Source: Bifidobacterium cebidarum
GTDB lineage: Bacteria; Actinomycetota; Actinomycetes; Actinomycetales; Bifidobacteriaceae
Reading direction: 5' to 3'
Assembly (NCBI RefSeq): GCF_009193305.1
Contig: NZ_WBVS01000005.1
Location: forward strand, 1 to 64,000
DNA: 64,000 bases
Numbering within the stretch: the stretch's first letter is position 1; every line of letters begins with the position of its first letter. Shown here piece after piece: positions 45,767 to 53,233 of this stretch. The translations under genes and the position numbers were made by a program. The notes below the pieces were generated by a model. The model saw nothing but the letters and a program-made list of their open reading frames with translations, ran no database searches and had not been told where the DNA came from.

Positions 45767-45813
45767 GCACTGTGTTTCATGCACTGTTGCACACAGTATT
45801 GCGCACAGTGCGC
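45767..45813 (+). promoter_or_regulatory. Palindrome cluster upstream of the MFS exporter gene
   Basis: Two GCACTGT copies are followed by GCACACAGT and by the palindrome GCGCACAGTGCGC at 45801-45813. Such dyads near an EmrB/QacA-type exporter are usually operators for a TetR or MarR repressor. No regulator gene is adjacent. The cluster also argues that translation of the exporter does not begin upstream of it. Confidence 0.4.
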
Positions 45814-45907
45814 TGGAGCCCAGAACGGACCGGGGATGGGAGTAGTCTTTCTTCGGATTGATATGCGAATCCATCGATGGATGTATCGGCAACAGAATGG
45901 GGTTTGT

Positions 45908-47485
45908 GTGGCCGGAACGAGCGGAATCAAGCATCGCACCAGCGAGTTACAGCGGGCGCTGAGCCAAGAGGAATCATATGTAGACGGCAAACTGAGCCGG
46001 GCCGCATTCGTATCCATCGCCATCCTCACCTTCATCACCTTCGTCGGCAATTTCGCGCAGTTGCAGTTGAGCTCGGCGCTGCCGATCATCGTTTCGGAAT
46101 TCGGCATCTCGGTGACCACCGGGCAATGGCTCACCTCCGTGTTCCAGCTGGTGATGGGCGTCATGGTGCCGCTCACCGCTTTTCTGACCCGCAGATTCTC
46201 CACCCGACAGATTGTGATCACCTCCATGGCGGTGTTCACGATTGGTTCCGTCATGTCGTGGCTGGCCCCGAACTTCATTTGGGTGCTGGCCGGGCGCGTG
46301 CTCGAGGCGGCGGGCACGGGCGTGATGTGGCCAGTGCTGCAGATCACCGTGTTCTCCATCTATCCGCTGTCGCGTCGAGGCTTCGCCATGGGCACGGTGG
46401 GTATGGCCATGAGTGTGGCTCCGGCCATCGGGCCGGTTTTGGGCGGCTGGCAGACCGATGCGAACGGCTGGCGATCCATCTTTCTGACCCTAAGCATCAT
46501 CGGCATCCTGTCGTTGGGCGCGGCCGTGCTCTGGCTGCATAACTTCGGCGCGCATGACCCGTCCGCACGTGCGGATTTCTTCTCCGTGTCCCTGTCCGTA
46601 ATCGGTTTCGGCGGGCTGATGTTCGGCTTCACCAATTCGGAGGCCTACGGATTTGCGGCTCCGGTGGTGTGGGGGCCGATGATTGTCGGTCTGACCGGCA
46701 TCGTGTGGTTCGTGATGCGCAATTTGCGCCATGGGCGGCGTTACCGTGAGGCCAAGGCCTCCGGCGCGACGCCGCTCCCCCAGCCGGCGCTGCTCGACTT
46801 GCGTGTGCTGAAGAACCGCTCGTTCACCGTGGGCACCATCACGGCTTCGCTGGCGTTCTTCGCGTTCAGTTCGATTCTGGTGATCATGCCACTGTACATC
46901 CAGACCGATCGCGGGTTTTCGGCCACGATGAGCGGCCTGATTATGCTGCCGGGTGCCATCGGGCAGTGTGTATCGCAGTTCTTCGGCGGGCGTGCGATGG
47001 ACCGCTTCGGCGCCCGACCGGTGGCGTTGTTCGGTTCCAGTGTGCTCACGCTGGGCACCATCGGCATGTCGCTGATCTCGATAGACACATGGATCTGGTG
47101 GGTGTCAATCTGCCAATTCGTGCGCCAGATCGGTATGGGCTTCCTACTGATGCCGATCACCACATGGTCGCTGAACTGCCTGAACGGGCCGGATGAGGTG
47201 TCGGCCGGCTCTTCCGTGACCAATACCGCGCGTCAGATCGCTGGTGCGGTGGGCGCTCCGGTGCTTGTGATCCTGATGGAGACGTTCGCTGCATGGAATC
47301 ATGCTTTGGGGGCTTCCACGGTTGCCGCTTCGATTTTCGGCATCCAGTGGGCGCTGCGTATTTCCGCCAGCATCTGCCTGGCGATGGTGCTGATGGTGGC
47401 GTTTGGCGTGCGCGGCGATGGTGCCGGCCATATGCGTGATGCCGTGTCGCTTCATATGCTGCGTGAACGGCTGAAGCGCGCCTAG
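45908..47485 (+). CDS. MFS drug-type exporter, DHA2 (EmrB/QacA) family
   Basis: About 525 residues with 14 predicted membrane helices. Seen: FVSIAILTFITFVGNFAQLQLSSALPIIVSEFGISVTTGQWLTSVFQLVMGVMVPLTAFLTRRFSTRQIV, covering helices 1-3 and the family A loop, then VLAGRVLEAAGTGVMWPVLQITVFSIYP and GTVGMAMSVAPAIGPVLGGW, motif C of antiporters (G-x-x-x-G-P-x-x-G-G). It likely expels toxic compounds by proton antiport. Start uncertain: the frame opens at 45749, but that stretch is Cys-rich and spans the palindrome cluster. GTG 45908 has a modest G-rich site (ATGGGG); ATG 45836 is possible. Confidence 0.85.
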   Translation: MAGTSGIKHRTSELQRALSQEESYVDGKLSRAAFVSIAILTFITFVGNFAQLQLSSALPIIVSEFGISVTTGQWLTSVFQLVMGVMVPLTAFLTRRFSTRQIVITSMAVFTIGSVMSWLAPNFIWVLAGRVLEAAGTGVMWPVLQITVFSIYPLSRRGFAMGTVGMAMSVAPAIGPVLGGWQTDANGWRSIFLTLSIIGILSLGAAVLWLHNFGAHDPSARADFFSVSLSVIGFGGLMFGFTNSEAYGFAAPVVWGPMIVGLTGIVWFVMRNLRHGRRYREAKASGATPLPQPALLDLRVLKNRSFTVGTITASLAFFAFSSILVIMPLYIQTDRGFSATMSGLIMLPGAIGQCVSQFFGGRAMDRFGARPVALFGSSVLTLGTIGMSLISIDTWIWWVSICQFVRQIGMGFLLMPITTWSLNCLNGPDEVSAGSSVTNTARQIAGAVGAPVLVILMETFAAWNHALGASTVAASIFGIQWALRISASICLAMVLMVAFGVRGDGAGHMRDAVSLHMLRERLKRA

Positions 47486-47546
47486 GAGCCTCTAGCCGTC
47501 AATCAGTCACCACTCTGTCCGTCAAGTTGTCACCCTTCATGCACTT

Positions 47547-47677
47547 GACTGTAGGTTTTTGAACACTGACTGTAGGTTATTTGACGTTGACTGTAGGATT
47601 CCCAACGAAATCCGTTCAAAAACCTACAGTCAATGTTCAAAATCCGACAGTCAGTGTTCAAAAACCTACAGTCAACT
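47547..47677. repeat. Inverted array of 21-nt units (3+3), copy 1
   Basis: Three units beginning GACTGTAGG at exact 21-nt steps are followed by a short core (AACGAAATCCGTT) and three reverse-complement units ending CCTACAGTC, again at 21-nt steps. Single-stranded, it would fold into a hairpin of about 55 bp. On the plus strand one frame is open through the core and right arm and reads SVQKPTV, NVQNPTV, SVQKPTV (7 residues = 21 nt), then runs into a helix-turn-helix-like stretch (about 47680-47844). It lies between the convergent ends of the MFS gene and the first AbiEi/DUF559-like gene. Confidence 0.85.
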
Positions 47678-47847
47678 TGAACCGCAGTAATAGGAAGTAT
47701 GGGAATACCATAGTCGGCATAGAATCCGACCAGCGGATAGCAATTGACTTGCTGATGGCGAGAGCAACGGCCTGTCGAACCGTTGTCAACAGACTAATCC
47801 AACCTTGCCACGATGCCTCTCGAACCCCTGCGAGCGTCAGCTAGCCA
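47678..47847 (+). pseudogene. Possible winged-helix fragment joined to the 21-nt repeat
   Basis: The frame open from 47581 through the repeat continues as ESDQRIAIDLLMARATACRTVVNRLI and stops at 47847. The LLMARATACRTVVNRLI portion looks like a recognition-helix region of a winged helix. No ribosome binding site or upstream domain exists, so at most it is the end of a lost regulator whose linker was the 7-residue repeat. Weak. Confidence 0.35.
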
Positions 47848-47878
47848 CGTCTTACCATCGGACGAGACATAATCATAA

Positions 47879-48880
47879 TCATCGAATCCACGGAGCAGTG
47901 GGCTTGCCGACTGGTACTCCCGCTGCAGCCAAAGCTTTTTTCATCGGCAATCGACGATATGCGTCGTTGAAGAACCAGCGCACAGTACGACTAATACCAA
48001 GTGCAGCAAGCACATTCTGCCTACTACGCTCAAGCCCAACTATGCCACTGATGTGTTGTCCATTGGTCATCGATGGATCCACGTATTTCTTTTGCCCGTC
48101 GAACTCGCCAGCGATCATCGTCCCGTCAGACAATCTCCACAAATAATCGACTCGATACACAGTATTGGGATTATTTTTATCGACGAACTCAACCTGCTGC
48201 TCCGGTAGCATCACGCCCTCCTCCGCCATAGTCCCATAGCAAAATGACTCGCCGCCATTCTCGCTGAGGCCATTGGCAAAGGCGGCAAGCGCACGTGCTT
48301 GATACTGGTTACGGCAGCGGTGTTTCTCATTGCAATATGCAACTAGACTGTCACGCGTCACGAGCTCCTGCCGAATCGCAGAGTCATAAAACGACAGCGC
48401 GCTCCGAGGCTCGTAAATACGGCCGCAATCGAATAAAGTGCGTTGAATCGTTGTGACCTTGGCTCCATTGACATATTGGGCTTGTTCGATTTCGTGCCGC
48501 GGCACATAGAATCTACGCACCTGACTGCAATACTCATTAGTCGGCGTTCCGCTACTTGCCGCTATCATGATCCGGCTATCTCGAGCGTGCAAATGGAAAG
48601 AATGATCCAATCCCCATGCGCAGGCCGCCGAAATACCGGCGAAGACCATATCAGGATGCCCTACCGAAAGCGTGCGCATAATATGGAGCATCTGGTCTGG
48701 TGGATTGAGGCTACTCCAATATCCACGGTCCATGTACATGTTGGGGTATGGACGAATGATTTCTCCTTTTGCCTTCATCCGTCTCAGTAACATGTACTCC
48801 GCATCCCCAAGTGCTCGCATGCAGCGCCCACCCTGCGTTGCGGCATCCAATTTATTCATCACTGTTGCATATGTATCCAT
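47879..48880 (-). CDS. AbiEi-like protein with DUF559/PD-(D/E)XK-like C-terminus, paralogue 1
   Basis: A 333-residue protein. The N-terminal third looks like the AbiEi-type winged helix: LGDAEYMLLRRMKAKGEIIRPYPNMYMDRGYWSSL, then VGHPDMVFAGISAACAWGLDHSFHLH. The C-terminal part has ENGGESFCYG near residue 208, VYRVDYLWRLSDGTMIAGEFDGQKKY near 241-266, which offers the E, D and E-x-D-G-x-x-K pattern of DUF559/Vsr-like nuclease folds. Paralogue of 53363-54364 by shared order of motifs (GISAAC, SENGGESF, YRVDxLW). No AbiEii toxin gene is adjacent. Promoter region holds three DnaA-box-like sites. Function unknown: nuclease, regulator or anti-phage protein are all possible. Confidence 0.7.
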   Translation of the reverse strand: MDTYATVMNKLDAATQGGRCMRALGDAEYMLLRRMKAKGEIIRPYPNMYMDRGYWSSLNPPDQMLHIMRTLSVGHPDMVFAGISAACAWGLDHSFHLHARDSRIMIAASSGTPTNEYCSQVRRFYVPRHEIEQAQYVNGAKVTTIQRTLFDCGRIYEPRSALSFYDSAIRQELVTRDSLVAYCNEKHRCRNQYQARALAAFANGLSENGGESFCYGTMAEEGVMLPEQQVEFVDKNNPNTVYRVDYLWRLSDGTMIAGEFDGQKKYVDPSMTNGQHISGIVGLERSRQNVLAALGISRTVRWFFNDAYRRLPMKKALAAAGVPVGKPTAPWIR

Positions 48881-48930
48881 ATAGCAACGCTAGGAACCGT
48901 CAATAGCGTTCAGCAAGCTCGACCGGTAAT

Positions 48931-48984
48931 TGTGGATACTATGACAGGGCAAAAACTCTTGTGGATAACTCATCGTTATCCACA
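48931..48984 (-). promoter_or_regulatory. DnaA-box cluster upstream of paralogue 1
   Basis: Reading toward the gene: TGTGGATAA at 48976-48984, TTATCCACA at 48960-48968 and GTATCCACA at 48931-48939, in minus-strand sense. The first two are exact DnaA boxes in opposite orientation; the third differs by one base. The distance between the last two is exactly 20 nt, as upstream of paralogue 2. The nearest box ends 50 bp before the ATG at 48880, where a promoter would be expected. Confidence 0.7.
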
Positions 48985-49099
48985 ATTATTCTTTTGACTT
49001 TGCGCCAAGAACTGAAAATGCACCCGAAGTCGACGGAATATCTCGTAACGAAGCAATCGATATGGCTCATACCCTTTATGTCAGTCTAAAACCATCTAA

Positions 49100-49226
49100 G
49101 ACTGTAGGATTTTCTACATTTGCTGTAGGTTATTTGACACTGACTGTAGGTTTTTGAACGAATTTCGTTAGAAATCCTACAGTCAGTGTCAAATAACCTA
49201 CAGTCAGTGTCCAAAATCCTACAGTC
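49100..49226. repeat. Inverted array of 21-nt units (3+3), copy 2
   Basis: Same design and nearly the same units as 47547-47677: GACTGTAGG/TGCTGTAGG/GACTGTAGG at 21-nt steps, core AACGAATTTCGTT, then three CCTACAGTC units at 21-nt steps. In the matching frame it reads TVGYLTL, NPTVSVK and so on but contains stop codons, so it is not coding now. With copy 1 it brackets paralogue 1 and its DnaA-box promoter (47547-49226). Confidence 0.85.
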
Positions 49227-49227
49227 G

Positions 49228-49243
49228 AGGCAGGAGCCTGCCT
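49228..49243 (-). terminator. Small hairpin, probable original mntH terminator
   Basis: AGGCAGG and CCTGCCT pair around a 2-nt loop. On the minus strand it follows the second copy of the mntH 3' end (49244-49260), so it may be the former terminator of mntH, now separated from the gene by the 19-nt array. No T-run is seen. Confidence 0.35.
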
Positions 49244-49405
49244 ATCAGGCCTTGCCGAGGGACGAGTTGTTCTTTTGCTAGGGACGAGTTCTCTGCTTAA
49301 GGACGAGTCATCTGCTTAAGGACGAGTCATCTGCCTAGGGACGAGTTCTCTGCCTAGGGACGAATCGTCTACCTAGGAACGAATCGTCTACCTAGGGACG
49401 AATCA
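49244..49405 (-). repeat. 19-nt tandem array flanked by a duplicated mntH 3' end
   Basis: About seven direct units of 19 nt starting GGACGAGTT or GGACGAATC (plus strand), for example at 49281, 49300, 49319 and 49338, with the last units diverging together. The array is bounded on both sides by CCTCGGCAAGGCyTGAT (minus strand), one copy being the last codons and stop of mntH, the other at 49244-49260. There are no unique spacers, so it is not CRISPR. Confidence 0.85.
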
Positions 49406-50947
49406 AGCCTTGCCGAGGATGGTGAGGACGATGAGAAGCACGTTGAGCGCGATGATCAGCGCAGCCACGGCGATGAAGATGGCATGCTTAATCGGGCCGT
49501 CCACCCACTTGCCCATCAGTTCCTTGTTGTGCGTGTAGCGCATCAACGGGATGATGGCGAACGGAATGCCCACGGAAAGAATCACCTGGCCAATCACCAG
49601 CGCCTCGGTCGGGTTCGGCGCAAACCACAGCACAATCAGGCCTGGCACCAGCGTCACCACGCGGCAGGCCCACATTGGCGCCTTGATACGCAGCAATCCA
49701 TGCATGATCTCGGATCCGGCATATGTACCCACCGAAGTGGAGCTCAGCGAGGAGGCCAGCAGACCAATGGAGAAGATCGTGCCGATCACCGGGCCGAGCA
49801 CGGAAACAATCGCATGCTGGGCACCCTCGATGGAATCAGTGCCTTTCATGCCATAGAGGGAATTGGCGGCGAGGATCAGCAGGCTCAGATTCACCGTACC
49901 GGCCAGCACCAAAGCCCAGAACACATCGACTTTGGATCCATCGAGCAGACGTTTGATGGAAGGCTTGGCCTGGCCACCCGCGTAATGATCGTTGACCAAT
50001 GTGGAGTGCAGGTAAATCGCGTGCGGCATCACCGTGGCGCCCAGCATGGAGGATGCCATCAGCACGGAATCCGTGGTGGTGAAGTGCGGTATCAGGCCTC
50101 CTGCCACGTCGGCCGGATTCGGCGGCGCGATGAACAGGCCGGCAATGAAGCCGAACGTAATCACCAGCAGTAGGGCGATCACCATTTTCTCGAACAGCCG
50201 ATGGGTCTTGCCGCCCTCGAACAGCAGCAGCACTGTGGAGACCGCGCCGATCACCACGCCGCCCACAAACAACGGCAGACCGAACAGCAGGTTCAATGCG
50301 ATGGCGCCGCCGATCAGCTCGGCCAGATCGGTGGCGATGGCGATGACTTCGGCCTGCATGAAGAACATGAATCGCCCGGCGTCATGCATACGTTCGCCGA
50401 GCAGCTCCGGCAAGGATTTGCCGGTCACAATGCCGAGTTTGGCGGACTGGTATTGGATCAGCACACTCATCGCGTTGGCGAGCACCAGCACCCAGACCAA
50501 CAGATAGCCGTAGCGCGCGCCCGAGGTGACGTTGGCGGCCACATTGCCCGGATCCACATACGCCACAGCGGCCACGAACGCGGGGCCCAGAATGCCGGCG
50601 AGCGCGTGACCGTGATGCGCCACCGTCTTGCTGCTACGTCCTTGCGCGCGGGCTGCGGCACGTTCCTTGTCGATTTCGGCGTCGCCGCGCTCGATGCTGG
50701 CCGCGGTCTCGGCGTCCACGATGTTGAGCTCGGGATGTTTGGCGGTGAGCCGCTCCTGATCGGGGTGGATGGCACGCCGCTTGTCGATGGTGTGCATACG
50801 GCCGTAGCCGCGACCGTGGGTGTTGCTGGCAATGGTGGGGTCGTTGGTGCGCGGCGCGTGTTGATTGGCGGCGCGCTTAGTTGCGGATGTATTGGCGGAT
50901 TGATTCGAGGAATTCTCGGGATTATTCGTGTTCGTGTTGGCGCTCAT
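49403..50947 (-). CDS. mntH: Nramp-type manganese/divalent metal transporter
   Basis: A 514-residue membrane transporter with 11 predicted helices. Seen: AYVDPGNVAANVTSGARYGYLLVWVL near residue 127-152 with the metal-binding DPGN motif in helix 1, QAEVIAIATDLAELIGGAIALNLLFGLP near 199-226, and ATVMPHAIYLHSTL near 304-317 with the MPH motif of helix 6. It imports Mn2+ or Fe2+ with protons. The ~110-residue N-terminal tail, rich in Asn, Thr and Ser and then charged, is longer than usual for MntH and probably cytosolic. A good promoter lies upstream. Its 3' end is duplicated around a 19-nt repeat array. Confidence 0.95.
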   Translation of the reverse strand: MSANTNTNNPENSSNQSANTSATKRAANQHAPRTNDPTIASNTHGRGYGRMHTIDKRRAIHPDQERLTAKHPELNIVDAETAASIERGDAEIDKERAAARAQGRSSKTVAHHGHALAGILGPAFVAAVAYVDPGNVAANVTSGARYGYLLVWVLVLANAMSVLIQYQSAKLGIVTGKSLPELLGERMHDAGRFMFFMQAEVIAIATDLAELIGGAIALNLLFGLPLFVGGVVIGAVSTVLLLFEGGKTHRLFEKMVIALLLVITFGFIAGLFIAPPNPADVAGGLIPHFTTTDSVLMASSMLGATVMPHAIYLHSTLVNDHYAGGQAKPSIKRLLDGSKVDVFWALVLAGTVNLSLLILAANSLYGMKGTDSIEGAQHAIVSVLGPVIGTIFSIGLLASSLSSTSVGTYAGSEIMHGLLRIKAPMWACRVVTLVPGLIVLWFAPNPTEALVIGQVILSVGIPFAIIPLMRYTHNKELMGKWVDGPIKHAIFIAVAALIIALNVLLIVLTILGKA

Positions 50948-50982
50948 GTATTCGTTCGTGCCTCTCTTATATACCGGCCCCT

Positions 50983-51011
50983 GTTATAGCGTCACCATGT
51001 TTCTGAGTCAA
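50983..51011 (-). promoter_or_regulatory. Promoter of mntH
   Basis: On the minus strand TTGACT (51006-51011) and TATAAC (50983-50988) are separated by 17 nt, close to the vegetative consensus. The start codon of mntH follows 36 nt after the -10. GAGAGG at about 12 nt before the ATG is the likely ribosome binding site. No obvious MntR-like dyad was noticed. Confidence 0.6.
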
Positions 51012-51069
51012 TTACAAAGTCATGCGGATATATCGGCCAGACAACAGTTCATTGATTATTCACCGGTGA

Positions 51070-51840
51070 CTACTCATCGGCTGGAACCGCCTGGCCGGGG
51101 CAGGTGTGGAGCACGGCGAGCATCGCGTCTTTTTCCTGGCTGGTCACGGTGAGCCGGTATTTGTCTTTGACTCCGATCTGCCGGGCCACGTAATCGCACC
51201 GGTAGGCGGCGTTGGTGGGCAGCCAGTAGGCGGCGGAGGCGGAGCCCTTCTCCTGATTGGCGGGTCCGTCCACCGCGAGCAGGTTGTAGGGGTCATTGCC
51301 GAACTGGTGACGTTCGGCGGTGGACCAGTCGCGTGCGCCGGACTGCCATGCGTTTTCGAGTGCCACCACATGGTCGATCTGCACTTTGGCGCTGGTGGTG
51401 CGGCCGCGTACGAAGTGAATGGTCTGACCGGTGTAGGGGTCTTGCAGCGTGCCGGATGACACTTGGCATGAACCGGCGTATTTGTAGCGCACATCGGTCA
51501 GATCGCGGGCGAGCACGTCCTCACGGGCGTCGCATCCGTTGCCGTCGGTGTCGGTTTCGCGGAAGCCGAAGGAGTCGCGGTCGTATCCGGCCGCGTTTTG
51601 GCTGTCGTCTACGGTCAGGTGATTCAGGGTGTCCGCGGCGGAACCTGTGGCGGTGTAGTTGCCGGTGATTTTGCCTGCGGTCGGGCTTATCTCAGGCAGC
51701 AGCAACCCTGCGGTGACGCCGATGATGGCGGCGATCACCAGCAGGATCAGGATGCGTTCCAGCGGGTTCGAAGCATTGAATCCGCGGCGGAAATGCGTGG
51801 AACTTGGACGAGGGCGACGGTATGAGGAACGGCGTGGCAT
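51070..51840 (-). CDS. Membrane-anchored HNH-endonuclease-like protein (DUF1524)
   Basis: A 256-residue protein. A basic N-terminus (MPRRSSYRRPRPSSTHFRR) precedes one membrane helix, ILILLVIAAIIGVTAGLLL, near residue 30-48, so the remaining ~200 residues should be outside the cell. The outer domain has CDAREDVLARDL near 103, KVQIDHVVALENAWQSGARDW near 150 and ERHQFGNDPYNLLAVDGPANQEKGSASAAYWLP near 175-205, the DHV...N...N pattern of HNH nucleases of the DUF1524 type (as in secreted nucleases). It may degrade extracellular DNA. ATG 51840 lies 4 nt after the preceding stop; an upstream in-frame ATG (51915) lies inside that gene. Confidence 0.82.
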   Translation of the reverse strand: MPRRSSYRRPRPSSTHFRRGFNASNPLERILILLVIAAIIGVTAGLLLPEISPTAGKITGNYTATGSAADTLNHLTVDDSQNAAGYDRDSFGFRETDTDGNGCDAREDVLARDLTDVRYKYAGSCQVSSGTLQDPYTGQTIHFVRGRTTSAKVQIDHVVALENAWQSGARDWSTAERHQFGNDPYNLLAVDGPANQEKGSASAAYWLPTNAAYRCDYVARQIGVKDKYRLTVTSQEKDAMLAVLHTCPGQAVPADE

Positions 51841-51844
51841 CGAT

Positions 51845-52714
51845 TCAGGCGTAGGTGAAGGTGGCGGGATCGTGGCCGGCGCGGGTCGGGCCATCGAGCG
51901 CGTCGATGGCCGCATGTTCGTCGGCGGTCAGTTCGAAGCCGAAGAGATCAAGGTTCTCCTTCTGGCGGGAAGCGTGCACGGACTTCGGAATGATGATCGT
52001 GCCGTTTTCGATGTGCCAGCGCAGAATCACCTGGGCCGGGCTGACCTGATGGGCTTCGGCGATGCGATCGATGGTGCCGTCGCCTGCGTTGAGATCGGCG
52101 CCACGGGCCATCGGTGAGTAGGCCTCCACGGCGATGCCGTGCTCCTTGCAATAGGACACCACTTCGCGCTGCTGCCACGTGGGGTGCAATTCGATCTGGT
52201 TCACGGCCGGCCAGGAACCGGTCTCCTCGTAAAGGCGCTTCAGGTCGGCCGGCATGAAGTTGCATACGCCAAGCGTGCGGGCGCGACCCTCCTCGCGCAG
52301 CTTCATGAACGCCTTCCAGGTATCGGCGCTGCGCCAGTTGAACGGCGTGGGCCAGTGAATCATGTACATGTCCACATAATCGAGCTGGAGCTTGCTCAGG
52401 GAGTCATCGAACGCCTTGAGTGCGGAATCGTAACCTTGCTGGGAATCGCGCAGTTTGGTGGTGACCCACAAGGTCTCGCGGGCGGCACCCTTGTTGTAGC
52501 CGGTGGCGGCGAGCGCACGACCCACGCCGGCCTCGTTGTTGTATCCGGCCGCACCATCGATATGACGGTAGCCAGCCTCCAGCGCGGATTCGACCACCGG
52601 GGTCACGCCGTCATCATCGATGCGCAACACACCGAGGCCGACCTGCGGAATCGAATGGCCGTCTTTCAGTGCGATATCCGGTACGTTGGCGGGATTGATA
52701 TGCCCATTGGTCAT
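51845..52714 (-). CDS. Aldo/keto reductase
   Basis: A 289-residue NADPH-dependent TIM-barrel reductase of the 2,5-diketo-D-gluconate reductase type. Seen: GLGVLRIDDDGVTPVVESALEAGYRHIDGAAGYNNEAGVGRAL near residue 26-68 with catalytic Asp and Tyr, LWVTTKLRDSQQG with the catalytic Lys, YVDMYMIHWPTPF with the catalytic His near 120, VNQIELHPTWQQ near 172 and IIIPKSVHASRQKENLDLFGFEL near residue 246-268 for NADPH. It reduces small aldehydes or ketoses. It is followed at 5 nt by the HNH gene, so the two may share a transcript, though their roles have no obvious link. Confidence 0.93.
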   Translation of the reverse strand: MTNGHINPANVPDIALKDGHSIPQVGLGVLRIDDDGVTPVVESALEAGYRHIDGAAGYNNEAGVGRALAATGYNKGAARETLWVTTKLRDSQQGYDSALKAFDDSLSKLQLDYVDMYMIHWPTPFNWRSADTWKAFMKLREEGRARTLGVCNFMPADLKRLYEETGSWPAVNQIELHPTWQQREVVSYCKEHGIAVEAYSPMARGADLNAGDGTIDRIAEAHQVSPAQVILRWHIENGTIIIPKSVHASRQKENLDLFGFELTADEHAAIDALDGPTRAGHDPATFTYA

Positions 52715-52824
52715 GACGATGCTCCTTTATTCCTGATGGCTACACGTCACTGTACACGGCTTACTCGTCCATCGAGAGGAGCAACCACCTGTTATTTCGA
52801 TGATCGACGTCACCAGTTATGAAT

Positions 52825-53028
52825 CGAAGGCTCCTCCAGTCACCGGAACCTTCTTTAAAAATCAGAGCCCTTCTCGAAACGAAAGGCCCTTCTAGAACCG
52901 AGGTTCCCCTCTCGAACCGAAGGAACCCTCTCGAACTAGAGCCCCTTTCGAACTGAAGTTCCCTTCTTAAACTGGAGCCGGAGAACCCCTCAAAACCAAA
53001 AATCCCCAAAACTGGATGTCCCCTTCAA
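52825..53028. repeat. Degenerate 18-19-nt tandem array
   Basis: Units such as GAGCCCTTCTCGAAACGA, AAGGCCCTTCTAGAACCGA, GGTTCCCCTCTCGAACCGA and AGGAACCCTCTCGAACTA follow one another from about 52864 to 52978, with more divergent units on both sides. The period is not a multiple of three, so the overlapping minus-strand open frame (52761-53009) with repeated FERG peptides is not taken as a gene. It lies upstream of paralogue 2, followed by the inverted element at 53033. Confidence 0.75.
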
Positions 53029-53032
53029 ATTC

Positions 53033-53200
53033 GCGTTACTTTTTTCGAGATAAACCCCAACTTCGTGAAAAAGGCACACTGACGGTCCGTAAGCGTTACC
53101 TTTTCACGAGATATGGCCTTATTTCGTGAAAAAGTAACGCTGAGTCACACTCAGTGTTACTTTTTCACGAAGTTGGGATTTTCTTCGAGAAAAGTAACGC
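53033..53200. repeat. Nested inverted-repeat element (GCGTTAC units)
   Basis: Outer arms 53033-53082 and 53151-53200 are near-perfect reverse complements of about 50 nt, sharing GCGTTACTTTT at the ends, CCCAACTTCGTGAAAAAG in the middle and CACTGA inside. Between them is a second inverted pair (AGCGTTACCTTTTCACGA with TCGTGAAAAAGTAACGCT). In total six TTAC/TCACGA units lie in alternating orientation at about 60-nt steps. It ends 33 bp before the first DnaA box of paralogue 2. Confidence 0.85.
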
Positions 53201-53233
53201 ACCTAATCCGCTGACAACACTTCAGATAACCAC

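Noticed and set aside
45749-45907. Extended N-terminus of the MFS exporter starting at 45749
   Set aside because: Would be Cys-rich and translated from the palindrome cluster right after a terminator; no ribosome binding site.
47547-49226. Insertion sequence or transposon with terminal inverted repeats
   Set aside because: Each end is itself a self-complementary array, there is no transposase, and no target duplication was found at the outer ends.
49259-49405. CRISPR array
   Set aside because: Units of 19 nt follow each other directly without unique spacers, and no cas genes are near.
52761-53009. 82-residue minus-strand gene with repeated FERG peptides
   Set aside because: It is a translation of the 18-19-nt array, whose period is not a multiple of three; no homologue recognised.
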